64,000 nucleotides of DNA. It comes from Leptolyngbya sp. FACHB-261. Its GTDB lineage: Bacteria; Cyanobacteriota; Cyanobacteriia; FACHB-261. This document shows, piece after piece, positions 36,144 through 44,741 of the stretch; position 1 is the stretch's first letter, and each line of letters starts with the position of its first letter. The stretch is taken from positions 1 through 64,000 of the forward strand of contig NZ_JACJPL010000004.1 of assembly GCF_014696065.1 (NCBI RefSeq), in the 5' to 3' direction. Position numbers and translations under genes: made by a program. Below the pieces are notes generated by a model. The model was not told the origin of the DNA, ran no database searches, and saw nothing but the letters and a program-made list of their open reading frames with translations.

Positions 36144-38228
36144 TTGTCTCCACCACGCTTCCTCCTAATCGATGACAACCCGGCTGATCGCATCCTCGCC
36201 ATTCGTCAGCTCCGTCGTGAGTTTGCCGATGTCAAAATTGTGCAGGTCACAGATGCCTACAATTTTGAACTAGCCCTAACTGCTGAGGATTTTGACCTCG
36301 TCATTACTGACTATCAGTTGGGCTGGAGTGACGGGCTCAAGATTCTACAAGCCATCAAAGCCCGCTATCCTGCCTGTCCAGTCGTGATGTTCACCAATAC
36401 CGGCACCGAAGAGATCGCGGTTGAAGGTATGAAGTCCGGCCTAGATGACTATGTAATCAAGTCTCCGCAACAATTTGTGCGCCTGCCCCTGGCTGCCCGC
36501 TCGGCCCTGGAGAGAGCTGCCGCACGCCGCTTAAATGCGCGCCTGCAAGCAGAGCGGGACCAGCTTCTAGAGCGCGAACGCCTGGAACAGCGCAACGCCA
36601 CCTTCCTGGCAGAAGCCAGCAAAGCGCTGGCCAGCTCGCTGGACCCAACCGCTACCCTGACTCAAATTGCCCGTCTAGGAGCGTCCTACCTAGCGGACGC
36701 CTGTGTGGTTTACCTCATTCGAAACGAAGATCAGCTGATGCCAGTGGAGTTGGCCCATGCCCAGGCTCAGCCAGAGGCTGAGCTCCGGGAGTTGTTGCAG
36801 CGCTACCCCCACCCAAACTGGCAGGGTCCTGTCACCCAGGTCCTACATACCGGTCAGTCTCAGCTTGTGACCGAGGTGACGGTTGAGTATTTAGCGGCTA
36901 TTGCCCAAGATGCTGAGCATTTGAGGCTGCTGCAAGCCCTGTCACTCCAATCGTTATTAGCTGTGCCCCTAGTTGCGCGAACCGATACGTTGGGGGTGCT
37001 GTCTCTAATCTCCTCACAGCCACAGCGCCGCTTCGGCACAGCGGACCAGGTGCTATCGGAGGAGTTTGGTCGTCGAGCTGCTATTGCTATCGATAATGCG
37101 CGACTTTACCAGCAGGCTGAAACAGCGAACCAGCTCAAAGACGAGTTTCTGGCCACGCTCTCCCATGAACTACGCACCCCGCTCAATTCGATGCTGGGTT
37201 GGGCGCAGCTCATCCGTGTGCGGCGTTTAGACGATGCAACTTACTCTCGGGCGGTTGAAGCGATTGAGCGCAATACCAAATCCTTGAACCGGTTGATCGA
37301 TGACTTACTTGATGTGTCGCGGATTATTACTGGCAATCTGCGGTTAGAGGTCAACCCGGTCGAACTGATTCCAGTAATTTCGGAAGCTTTGGCAGTTGTT
37401 CAGCCAGCGTCCCAGGCCAAGGCGATCCGAATAGAAACCGCCCTAGATGCCTCAGTCGGTCCCGTACTAGGTGATGCCACTCGTCTGCAACAAGTGGCTT
37501 GGAATCTGCTTGCCAATGCGATCAAATTCACGCCTGAAGGCGGGCAAGTCCGCGTGACCTTAACCCGTATTAGTTCTCAAGCAGCTCTGGTCATCAGTGA
37601 TACAGGGCAAGGCATTAACCCTGAGTTTCTGCCCCACGTCTTTGAGCGTTTTCGTCAGGCAGATGGCAGCACCACGCGAACCCACGGCGGGCTTGGGCTT
37701 GGGCTGGCAATTGTGCGCCAACTGATCGAACTGCAAGGGGGGACAGTGCAAGCTCAAAGCGACGGGGTAGGCCGTGGAGCGACCTTTATCGTCAAGCTGC
37801 CTCTGCTGGCAGTTCGAGCGAAACCTGGCGAACGCCCAACTGCTCAGGGGCAGCTTCCCAGCTTGAGTGGACTCCGGATTTTGGTGGTTGATGATGAAGC
37901 TGACGCTCGCGCTCTGATCTCGACAGTGCTGGAAGCCTGTGGTGCTGAGGTGGCAACCGCAACCTCAGTGGCGGAAGCCCTCACTGTGCTCCTGAGTTTT
38001 CAGCCCGATGCCCTAGTGAGTGATATCGGCATGCCGGGCGAGAACGGTTACGAACTGATGCGCCGTCTCCGGGAGCAAGGACAACAACTGCCTGCGATTG
38101 CTCTAACTGCCTATGCAAAACCAGAAGATCAGGAACGGGCCTTAGCTGCAGGTTTCCAACGACACCTAGCCAAGCCGACTGAACCTGTTACTTTAGTGGC
38201 GACGCTAAGCAGTTTGCTCAATAGATAG
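36144..38228 (+). CDS. Hybrid histidine kinase: receiver-GAF-HisKA-HATPase-receiver
   Basis: Domains in the 694 residues: a receiver at 1-125 (LLIDDNPADR, phospho-Asp in DLVITDYQLGWSDG, Lys in YVIKSP); a coiled linker; GAF at about 150-310; HisKA with FLATLSHELRTPLNSMLGWA (phospho-His near 345); HATPase with WNLLANAIKFTPEGG, ISDTGQGI and GGLGLGLAIV (N, G1, G2 boxes); and a C-terminal receiver at about 575-690 (ILVVDDEADARALI, VSDIGMPGENGYEL, ALTAYAKPED, LAKPTEP). It starts with TTG at 36144. It is likely soluble, as no membrane helix is seen. The signal is unknown; the CheY-like gene at 38570 may be a partner. Confidence 0.9.
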   Translation: MSPPRFLLIDDNPADRILAIRQLRREFADVKIVQVTDAYNFELALTAEDFDLVITDYQLGWSDGLKILQAIKARYPACPVVMFTNTGTEEIAVEGMKSGLDDYVIKSPQQFVRLPLAARSALERAAARRLNARLQAERDQLLERERLEQRNATFLAEASKALASSLDPTATLTQIARLGASYLADACVVYLIRNEDQLMPVELAHAQAQPEAELRELLQRYPHPNWQGPVTQVLHTGQSQLVTEVTVEYLAAIAQDAEHLRLLQALSLQSLLAVPLVARTDTLGVLSLISSQPQRRFGTADQVLSEEFGRRAAIAIDNARLYQQAETANQLKDEFLATLSHELRTPLNSMLGWAQLIRVRRLDDATYSRAVEAIERNTKSLNRLIDDLLDVSRIITGNLRLEVNPVELIPVISEALAVVQPASQAKAIRIETALDASVGPVLGDATRLQQVAWNLLANAIKFTPEGGQVRVTLTRISSQAALVISDTGQGINPEFLPHVFERFRQADGSTTRTHGGLGLGLAIVRQLIELQGGTVQAQSDGVGRGATFIVKLPLLAVRAKPGERPTAQGQLPSLSGLRILVVDDEADARALISTVLEACGAEVATATSVAEALTVLLSFQPDALVSDIGMPGENGYELMRRLREQGQQLPAIALTAYAKPEDQERALAAGFQRHLAKPTEPVTLVATLSSLLNR

Positions 38229-38569
38229 CTTGTCTAGGTTGTCAGTTGTCAGTATTTAGACTCATCGCTGGCAGATAATTTTAAATCACCGTGAGAAGGT
38301 TGAGAATCTTTGGTGCTTGGGTTCTCATGACTTTTTCTTCATCAAAATCTGATTGATCACTCACAGGAGTGTTAGGCAATCCTAACTTTTAGTTCGTTTT
38401 GAGAAGAGGGACACTGAAATGAACATAGTTGTCTCAAAGTAGGCACAGAATATAGCCCCACTCTATGCAGGAGGTGCTTCTAGAGAAAGCTACCTGCCTC
38501 TAGAACTGCCAGCGCTACAACCGTTAATATTTCCACTTTGGTTAAACGCCGAAACTGGAACCTTAAACC
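38229..38569. other. Intergenic interval
   Basis: About 340 bp between the hybrid kinase and the response regulator. I see no terminator of note and no coding signal. Confidence 0.4.
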
Positions 38570-38983
38570 GTGAGCCAGACTATGAAAAAACCACTTCTAA
38601 TTCTTGTTGTGGATGACGACGATGACAATCAAGTCCTGGCGGTTCAAATTCTGAAGCTGCTAGACTACGCCTGCATCAGCGCCTCCGACGGCTATATGGC
38701 TTTAGAGTTAAGCCATCGTTATCATCCGGACTTAATTCTGCTTGATATCGCTATGCCCGATTTGAGTGGGTTAGAGGTTGTTCATCGTCTCAAAACCAAT
38801 TTGGTTACAGCCAGCATTCCAGTCATTGCACTCACGGCAATGGCAATGGTAGGAGATCGAGAACTAGCACTAGCGGCTGGGTTCGATGAATATCTTGCCA
38901 AGCCTTACAGTGTGGAACAACTAGAGACAACTATTCAGCAAACGCTCGCTAGTTTTTCCTCTCCAGTCGTTGAGCGATGCTAA
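38570..38983 (+). CDS. Single-domain (CheY-like) response regulator
   Basis: The 137-residue protein consists only of a receiver domain: ILVVDDDDDNQVLAVQILKL (acidic pocket), LILLDIAMPDLSGLEVV (phospho-Asp), VIALTAMAMVGDRELALAAG (Thr switch) and YLAKPYSVEQL (Lys). It has no output domain, so it probably relays phosphate or binds a partner. GTG at 38570 or ATG at 38582 are possible starts. Codirectional with the hybrid kinase but 340 bp away, it may be separately expressed. Confidence 0.88.
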   Translation: MSQTMKKPLLILVVDDDDDNQVLAVQILKLLDYACISASDGYMALELSHRYHPDLILLDIAMPDLSGLEVVHRLKTNLVTASIPVIALTAMAMVGDRELALAAGFDEYLAKPYSVEQLETTIQQTLASFSSPVVERC

Positions 38984-39221
38984 GGATTGCACTGAAGTAA
39001 AATTGGTAATGGTCGTATATTTCAGCTGCTGAGGCTCTCCTTTTGAACTGTCATTATTGGCATCTCAAAAGCTTTAGCAGCACTATTTTTCGTTCATAGT
39101 CTAAGGCCTATCTTAGGCCACAGATCGAGACAATCAAAGAGACCTAGAAGGATACACAACCAAGAATAGAGGTGATGGTTAGGATACACTTCTGGGTAAC
39201 ATGTGTCTGATGAGAGCTATT

Positions 39222-39405
39222 GAGTCGCTACGTTCAAGCTCTGACCAGAATACTCGCCTGCCCCTAAAGCTAGGATTGGCAGTGACAAAGTGGGCCAAAC
39301 CCTGTGACCTTGCGCACGTCCCCCTTCTCCTTAGGGCACCAATATAGGAGTCAGCCATACGACCAGTGAATTTCGCCCGCCCACCTACCATGGGGCGGGT
39401 TTTGT
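39222..39405 (+). ncRNA. Candidate structured non-coding RNA, possibly 6S-like
   Basis: A region without a credible plus-strand gene can fold into a long irregular rod. GTCG at 39224 pairs with CGAC at 39360, CTGA with TCAG, ACTC with GAGT, and TGCCCcTAA with TTAGGGCA, leaving internal loops. A strong terminator stem (39376-39405) follows. Length, rod shape and terminator are reminiscent of 6S RNA, but I cannot align it to known 6S sequences. The 5' end is a guess. Confidence 0.4.
39376..39405 (+). terminator. Rho-independent terminator
   Basis: CCCGCCC and GGGCGGG form a perfect seven-pair GC stem around a ten-base loop, followed by TTTTGT. It points rightward and has no protein gene immediately upstream, which is the main reason to suspect an RNA gene here. 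Confidence 0.8.
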
Positions 39406-39510
39406 CTAGGTAGACTGTGAGCTTGGTTGGAGCCTGCTGGGGTTATTTCTCTTCCTCTCCACTTCTAAGGCTTACAACACTGAGACTTATAGCGCTAAGA
39501 CCTACAGCGC

Positions 39511-39920
39511 TCAGTTGCACTGTTGGCGTTCCTGCGGCAAAGCTGCTTTGGTCCGCTCATACTCAGCTTGCAACAGCTGCAACTGGCCAGGGCAGGGCAC
39601 CCGCTAGAAACTGTTGCTCTAGCTCCTGGCAGCACAGGGACAGCGCCAGCGCTGCCTTTGGAGCGCTGGTTGACTCTTAAGTCCATGAGCTGCCTGCCGT
39701 AGCCCTACTGCATTATTCGCTGCCACCGCTGCTTGAACACAGTGCAGTTAGTGGAGAGCGTCTTCCATCTAGCAGTCAATTCGTATTGCTCACCTGCCAC
39801 ATGGGCCAGAACACCAATCTCTAAGTCGAAGCGATCACAGCCCATGATTAGCAGCTTCTGAAAACGTTGCTCAAAATTGAGTTGCCAGGCTGAAGCCTCC
39901 CCAAGCCGCAATTGCAAAGT
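39511..39920 (-). pseudogene. Remnant of a GAF- and Hpt-containing sensor histidine kinase
   Basis: Reading leftward, an open stretch encodes the start of a GAF domain (FEQRFQKLLIMGCDRFDLEI, GVLAHVAGEQYEL). The similarity then stops. About 100 bp on, pieces of an Hpt domain appear in shifted frames: VGLRQAAHGLKSQ (phospho-His motif), then SLCCQELEQQFLAGAL, then LQLLQAEYERTKAALPQERQ to a stop at 39511. The order GAF then Hpt is that of multidomain hybrid kinases, with the catalytic core deleted and at least two frameshifts. The identification rests on motif recognition. Confidence 0.65.
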
Positions 39921-40190
39921 AACAGACTGAGATCAGGGCGTTTGTGTCTAGAAGAAATCCACTTAGCATTAAAATGAAACTTTCTTAACTCAGCTGAGAA
40001 TTTCAACAGCTTAAATTGAAATCAGGCTCATCTATTGGCCAGCAAACTCGTTTAGGCTGCCACCCTTTAATCCACCACGACTCACTTTGGCAGCAGTGAT
40101 GTCATTACCGCCGCTGCTAAAGCCTTCACTACTAGAGTTTTAAGTAGAGTTCTACTAGCACAGAACTTCATGTTGACTGCCTCATGGAAC

Positions 40191-40649
40191 TCATTGAGCC
40201 TCAGGCTGACGCTCTAAATTAGCCTCCATAATGCTGATCAGATAGTGGCCGGCCATAATGCCGCTGGAGACATGATAGTGGTCCTCATCCAAGCGGCGTA
40301 AAGTCTCGAAGCCGCTGCGACGCTGCCGGTCGTTAAGTACCCAGTAGCGTTGCACAATCGAATCGGGAGCCACCCAGCCTTCACCCTCGATCCGTCCAAG
40401 CTGGCTGTGCTGAAGGACAAAGGTGTACTGCCGCTCGGCAGAGTCTAGACGTCCCTTGTACTGAAGGGCAATTTCCTCCCGTTCAGCTTCGGGATCTGGA
40501 AAAACGAGCTTTGTCACCATTGAGAACCAAGCGTCTCGGCTCCAAACGACCAAAGTTCTGCCCCGAACCAGAAGGGGCATCCCATCGCGCTCTAGCCAGT
40601 TCCCCTCTAGTGACCAGCGGCCAGACTGCATTAAAAATGTGTGCGCCAC
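40191..40649 (-). CDS. Hypothetical protein, probable beta-barrel fold
   Basis: The 152-residue protein alternates short polar and hydrophobic strands (SGRWSLEGNWLERDGMPLLV, VWSRDAWFSMVTKLVFP, YTFVLQHSQLGRIEGEGWV, QRYWVLNDRQRRSGFETLRR) in the style of small lipocalin-like or FABP-like barrels. I do not recognise a family. GTG at 40649 has GGGGA about six bases upstream. It ends about 250 bp before the divergent end of the fibre cluster and is not obviously part of the operon. Confidence 0.6.
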   Translation of the reverse strand: MAHTFLMQSGRWSLEGNWLERDGMPLLVRGRTLVVWSRDAWFSMVTKLVFPDPEAEREEIALQYKGRLDSAERQYTFVLQHSQLGRIEGEGWVAPDSIVQRYWVLNDRQRRSGFETLRRLDEDHYHVSSGIMAGHYLISIMEANLERQPEAQ

Positions 40650-40902
40650 AGATTCCCCGATTGACCAGCCTGGGCTTCACTCTAACAGTTTTGAGTAGGA
40701 GATCCGCATCTATCCTTACGAGGAGGGGGTTTGAATGGCTTGACTCAGAGTTTGGCCTACAGGCTTATTATGTAGCATACTTGTGTCGATTATTACACTG
40801 GGGGCTAAGTCAAGGTGGCAAAGACAAGGTGAGAAGGGCAAGGTGAGAAAGATAAGGGGTATGGGTCTCGGATTCTTAATGCCCTCTTTTCAGAGAAGGT
40901 GA

Positions 40903-41091
40903 TCAGTTATTTTCTGTTTCCCCCTCGGCTTCACTCAGCACTTCTTCAAGTACCTGAATAGCCCCACTGATCCGCAGCATGGTTTCTCGTAAACTGGCTT
41001 GCTTGGCTTCTAGTTCAGCCAGCATATCCTGCCCTGCCTTAAACTCAGCTTTGAGGGCTTGCAACCGTTGTTCTAGTCTTTCTTTAAACAT
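40903..41091 (-). CDS. Small coiled-coil protein
   Basis: The 62-residue protein is almost entirely heptad-patterned helix (FKERLEQRLQALKAEFKAGQ, LAELEAKQASLRETMLRISG, AIQVLEEVLSEAE). Its ATG at 41091 lies 12 bp after the fibre gene stop, so it is the last gene of the eCIS operon. It may oligomerise with the fibre or act as an assembly factor; this is inferred from position and shape only. Confidence 0.65.
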   Translation of the reverse strand: MFKERLEQRLQALKAEFKAGQDMLAELEAKQASLRETMLRISGAIQVLEEVLSEAEGETENN

Positions 41092-41103
41092 TGGGCCACT
41101 GCT

Positions 41104-44100
41104 CTAACGAAACCAGAGCTGTTTTTTGGTTTGTCTTTCAAAGGCTTCTAGTTTGGTTTCCAAAGCCGCCATCTTTCTCTGCTGCTCTTCCATTGCTTTG
41201 ATCAGCAGAACCATCATTTGTTGGTGATCTTTGACTGAGCGTGTGACTGTTGCAACAATGTCTAATGAGCTAATCGCTTTTTTACTTGGGGCTGCAACTT
41301 GGGTAGGCACCTCTTCTGAGATGAAGCCGATACGCGTGTTTTTATCTGGATCGGCTTTGTAGACGAATTTGACAGGGTTAAGGTTGTCTAGAATTTCAGC
41401 TGCTTCTTGGCTAGGAAGCTCAATAATCTCGTCTTTCACTTCTCTAGAGGAGACTTGCCATGAAGTACCATCGTGCAAGACATTGCCATTGATCTGAACT
41501 ACCCCTTCGCCGTTGATGCTCATTCTCATTTTCGACTGAGTCGCAAAGGTGATGTTGGCAGCTCTGTTCGCCCAAGTGTTGGCAATCTGTAGCTCATTGG
41601 TCTTGCCATCAAAGCCAACAAAGCCAGAAACTTGCCCGCCCCGCTGCCGAAAGATCAGTTGTGAATGACCGTCTTCGCCTTTGTTGTCCGTGTCCGCTTC
41701 TAGCAATATCTTGGCACTTCCTTTACTGGCAAGATGTAGTTGCTCAGCCGGTGTTACTGTCCCAATTCCCAACCGGCCATTAATTGCTAAGCTAGCAGTC
41801 TGATTGGCGTCGTTATAACCAATTCCTACTTGCCCTTGGTCAACTACTAATTTTTGTCTGGGAGTATGGGTGCCAATCCCTGTGTTGCCATTGACCGCTA
41901 GGGCTGCAGTTTGGTTGGTGTCGTTATAGCCGATTCCCACTTGCCCTTGATCAATCACCAGCTTTTGTTGAGGTAGGTGAGTACCGATGCCAACATTGCC
42001 ATTGACTGCCAAGGCTGCCGTCTGATTTGCCTCGTTGAACCCAATCCCAACCTGCCCATCCTTGACCACCAACCTCTGAGCCGGGGTGGTGATGCCAATA
42101 CCCACATTGCCCTTAATAGCGAGTGCTCCAGTCTGGCTGGCTTCATTGAAACCGATACTGACTTGCCCCTCACTGACCACTAGCTTCTGGTTAGGATTGA
42201 CAACGCCAATGCCAACGTTGCCATTGATTGCCAGAGTTGCAGTTTGATTGGCCTCATTGAATCCAATGCCAACTTTATGATTGCCATCAACAACGAGTTT
42301 TTGATTGGGAGTTGTTGTGCCAATGCCCAGGTTGCCATCAATGGCAAGAGCAGCAGTTTGATTAGCGTCGTTGTAGCCAACACTAACTTTGCCCTGACTG
42401 ATAACGAGCTTTTGTGCAGGGGCCACAACACCAATGCCAACGCTGCCATTGATTGCCAGAGTTGCAGTTTGATTGGCATCATTAAACCCAATGCCAACTT
42501 GTCCATCATTGACTACCAACTTCTGGGCAGGGGTAGCAACGCCAATACCGACATTGCCATTGACAGCTAGTGCTCCAGTTTGGTTAGCTTCATTGAAACC
42601 AATACTTACTTGGCCCTCAGTCACCACTAGCTTTTGGTTAGGATTGACAGTGCCAATGCCAACATTGCCATTAATAGCCAGTGCTCCGGTCTGAGTAGAG
42701 TCGTTGTAGCCGATGCTCGCTTTGCCATTACTAACTACTAGCTTCTGAGCGGGAGTAACCGTGCCAATGCCCAAGTTGCCGCTGACTGCTAAAGCCGCGC
42801 TTTGGTTTGGATCGTTGAAGCCAATGCCGACTTTGCCATTGGCGATCACCAGCTTCTGAGCGGGTGTGGCAATGCCAATGCCAACATTGTCTTTGATCGC
42901 CAGAGCTGCAGTCTGATTGGCCTCATTGAAACCAATGCCAACCTTACCGCCGGTAACGACTAGTTTTTGGGCAGGCGTGGGAGTGCCAACACCCAAATTC
43001 TCCTTGACCGCCAAGCCTGCGGTTTGGTTTGCTTCGTTGAAACCAATACCCACTTTGCCGTCAGCAATGACTAGTTTTTGGGCAGGGGCATGAGTGCCAA
43101 GGCCAACATTATCTTTGACAGCGAGAGCCGCAGTTTGATTAGGGTCATTGTAGCCAATGCCAATCTTACCCGCTTCGGCAATGATGAGCGCCTGCTGGGG
43201 TTTAGTGGTACCAATGCCAACTTTACCAGCCTGATATTTGTCGTCGATATATTGGCCAGTGACGTGAAGATCGGCTTGCAACTCCAGCACACCCGTCATG
43301 GTATCGCCGCTTTTATCTAAGCAACGCACTAGCGGCGGAAAGGAATCGCGGTAGTCATCTTCTTGACTCAGTGAAAATCCGTTCTCGCCGTAGTGAAGAA
43401 GGGCCAGGGGACAATAAAAATGGTCACTGCCCTGAGGCGGCTGAGCTTCTGGGAGCCCCAACGAGTCGCGGGGCCACTCGATATCGCTGGTCGTAGCCCG
43501 AGCCGGGATTAGCCAATAATCACCAGCTCTATAGAAAGGATTCTTCTGCTTGGGATTGACTTCAAACTTGACCTCAATGCCCGCTTCTAGAGCGATCCAA
43601 TCAGCCTTGTTGGTTGCAATTGCAGCATCAGACCCTTGATGATCCCAGCGTCGCACCTTCGCTTTGCGCTCTGGTCGAAAGTTCTCGGCGCTAATGGCAT
43701 CACCGACTACGCTTGCAGGATCAAAAACTAATTTTGTTCCAGACGTTGCCCCTGTCAAACGAACCAGGGTTCCTACTTGTCGATTCAATTCTCGTTCTTC
43801 GTCAAGAACTTCCACCCACTGCCCTGGGGCAAAGAACTGCGAAGCATCCCGACCTGGGCTGCGAACTGTGATCGTGTTCCCTTTAATTTCTTCAATTGCA
43901 CTGATAATTGTGCCGTTATCGCGCGACCATTTGAACTTAGCTGTCTCAACTCCACCGGAGCTATGAATTTCAACTCGATATAGTTGGTTCTCCGATAGAC
44001 GATAACCGCCTCCTGAACTGCTAGCACCTTTCTGTGCTGCATTACTCTCGGTTCGCACCGTCAAGGATGCTTTAGACCCATTTATCGCATTACTAAGAGC

Positions 44101-44730
44101 AGGAGCCTGAATGAGTTCTTGCCAATGCGCTTTAATCTTGGCTTTCCGTTTGGATCTTGCTGCTGGATCTTGGTCTGTTGTCTCGGTTCCAGGTGCAATA
44201 TTAGAACTCAAGGGCTTGAGAGCAAGCAGCTTGATTTGAGCAATGGTTTTAGTCCGTGTAGTCGTGTCTAGGCCATTGAGTGCAACTTCGCGAATGGTGG
44301 GATCTTCGAGAGCAGTAATATGGCGTTGCCATACATCCAAATAAGCTAAGTAAGCTGAACCCTTTGTTAAACTTGTTAAACCAGAATCTTGTAAATCTGA
44401 CTTCAGGGCATTGGGATGGTCGGGTTGATTCTGATAGGTAATCTCTTCGCTGAGTTCGCACAAAATACCATCGACATAAATTCGACCTGGCGAGATTTTG
44501 AGATCTAAATCATTTTGTTCTGAGAGCAAGCTGATTTTGAAGCCATCGCCTGCCGCTCTGGAAACACTCGAAAGGCCAATCGTATCCTTTACCTGAGTTT
44601 GGAGCAAGTCGCTTTGGATGTCTACCTGCTCATTCCAGTCAGCATCTAATTGCAACCGGCCCTGCTGCATGCGCACACTGCTATAGCGCTTTTTTGAGCG
44701 AAATGTAGACCGGGTGAAATCGCCTTTCAT
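41104..44730 (-). CDS. eCIS fibre protein: DUF6519 domain, 37-residue repeats, S74 chaperone domain
   Basis: The 1208-residue protein has three parts. Residues about 1-490 are a DUF6519-type head (MKGDFTRSTFRSKKRYSSVR, MQQGRLQLDADWNEQVDI), usual beside eCIS baseplate genes and probably the attachment domain. Residues 526-1007 are thirteen copies of a 37-residue repeat with the pattern GFNEANQTAALA and VGIGTxTPAQKLVV. Residues about 1100-1208 form a chaperone-of-endosialidase (peptidase S74) domain (SSREVKDEIIELPSQEAAEI, NPVKFVYKA, RIGFISEEVP, DIVATVTRSVKDHQQMM), which trimerises phage fibres and often cleaves itself off, followed by a short coiled coil. It overlaps nothing and follows the tail-I-like gene by 11 bp. 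It likely forms a trimeric receptor-binding fibre. Confidence 0.85.
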   Translation of the reverse strand: MKGDFTRSTFRSKKRYSSVRMQQGRLQLDADWNEQVDIQSDLLQTQVKDTIGLSSVSRAAGDGFKISLLSEQNDLDLKISPGRIYVDGILCELSEEITYQNQPDHPNALKSDLQDSGLTSLTKGSAYLAYLDVWQRHITALEDPTIREVALNGLDTTTRTKTIAQIKLLALKPLSSNIAPGTETTDQDPAARSKRKAKIKAHWQELIQAPALSNAINGSKASLTVRTESNAAQKGASSSGGGYRLSENQLYRVEIHSSGGVETAKFKWSRDNGTIISAIEEIKGNTITVRSPGRDASQFFAPGQWVEVLDEERELNRQVGTLVRLTGATSGTKLVFDPASVVGDAISAENFRPERKAKVRRWDHQGSDAAIATNKADWIALEAGIEVKFEVNPKQKNPFYRAGDYWLIPARATTSDIEWPRDSLGLPEAQPPQGSDHFYCPLALLHYGENGFSLSQEDDYRDSFPPLVRCLDKSGDTMTGVLELQADLHVTGQYIDDKYQAGKVGIGTTKPQQALIIAEAGKIGIGYNDPNQTAALAVKDNVGLGTHAPAQKLVIADGKVGIGFNEANQTAGLAVKENLGVGTPTPAQKLVVTGGKVGIGFNEANQTAALAIKDNVGIGIATPAQKLVIANGKVGIGFNDPNQSAALAVSGNLGIGTVTPAQKLVVSNGKASIGYNDSTQTGALAINGNVGIGTVNPNQKLVVTEGQVSIGFNEANQTGALAVNGNVGIGVATPAQKLVVNDGQVGIGFNDANQTATLAINGSVGIGVVAPAQKLVISQGKVSVGYNDANQTAALAIDGNLGIGTTTPNQKLVVDGNHKVGIGFNEANQTATLAINGNVGIGVVNPNQKLVVSEGQVSIGFNEASQTGALAIKGNVGIGITTPAQRLVVKDGQVGIGFNEANQTAALAVNGNVGIGTHLPQQKLVIDQGQVGIGYNDTNQTAALAVNGNTGIGTHTPRQKLVVDQGQVGIGYNDANQTASLAINGRLGIGTVTPAEQLHLASKGSAKILLEADTDNKGEDGHSQLIFRQRGGQVSGFVGFDGKTNELQIANTWANRAANITFATQSKMRMSINGEGVVQINGNVLHDGTSWQVSSREVKDEIIELPSQEAAEILDNLNPVKFVYKADPDKNTRIGFISEEVPTQVAAPSKKAISSLDIVATVTRSVKDHQQMMVLLIKAMEEQQRKMAALETKLEAFERQTKKQLWFR
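41710..43155 (-). repeat. Thirteen 111-bp coding repeats in the fibre gene
   Basis: Each unit encodes 37 residues (unit eight has 38). Conserved positions are Gly-Tyr/Phe-Asn-Asp/Glu, NQTAALA, a GNVGIG turn and PAQKLVV. Units differ at several positions, so this is an old array rather than a fresh duplication. Repeats of this kind form the shaft of fibrous phage proteins. Confidence 0.85.
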
Positions 44731-44741
44731 AAATTACTCTC

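Noticed and set aside
39179-39391. Minus-strand 70-codon frame
   Set aside because: It overlaps the candidate RNA and its terminator, is Arg-rich with no domain character, and has no ribosome binding site.
40800-40860. Short AAGGTGAGAA-type repeats as a regulatory array
   Set aside because: Only two or three imperfect purine-rich units occur, more like simple-sequence DNA than a defined element.
41710-43155. CRISPR-like array from regular 111-bp repeats
   Set aside because: The repeats are in-frame coding sequence of a fibre protein with no unique spacers.
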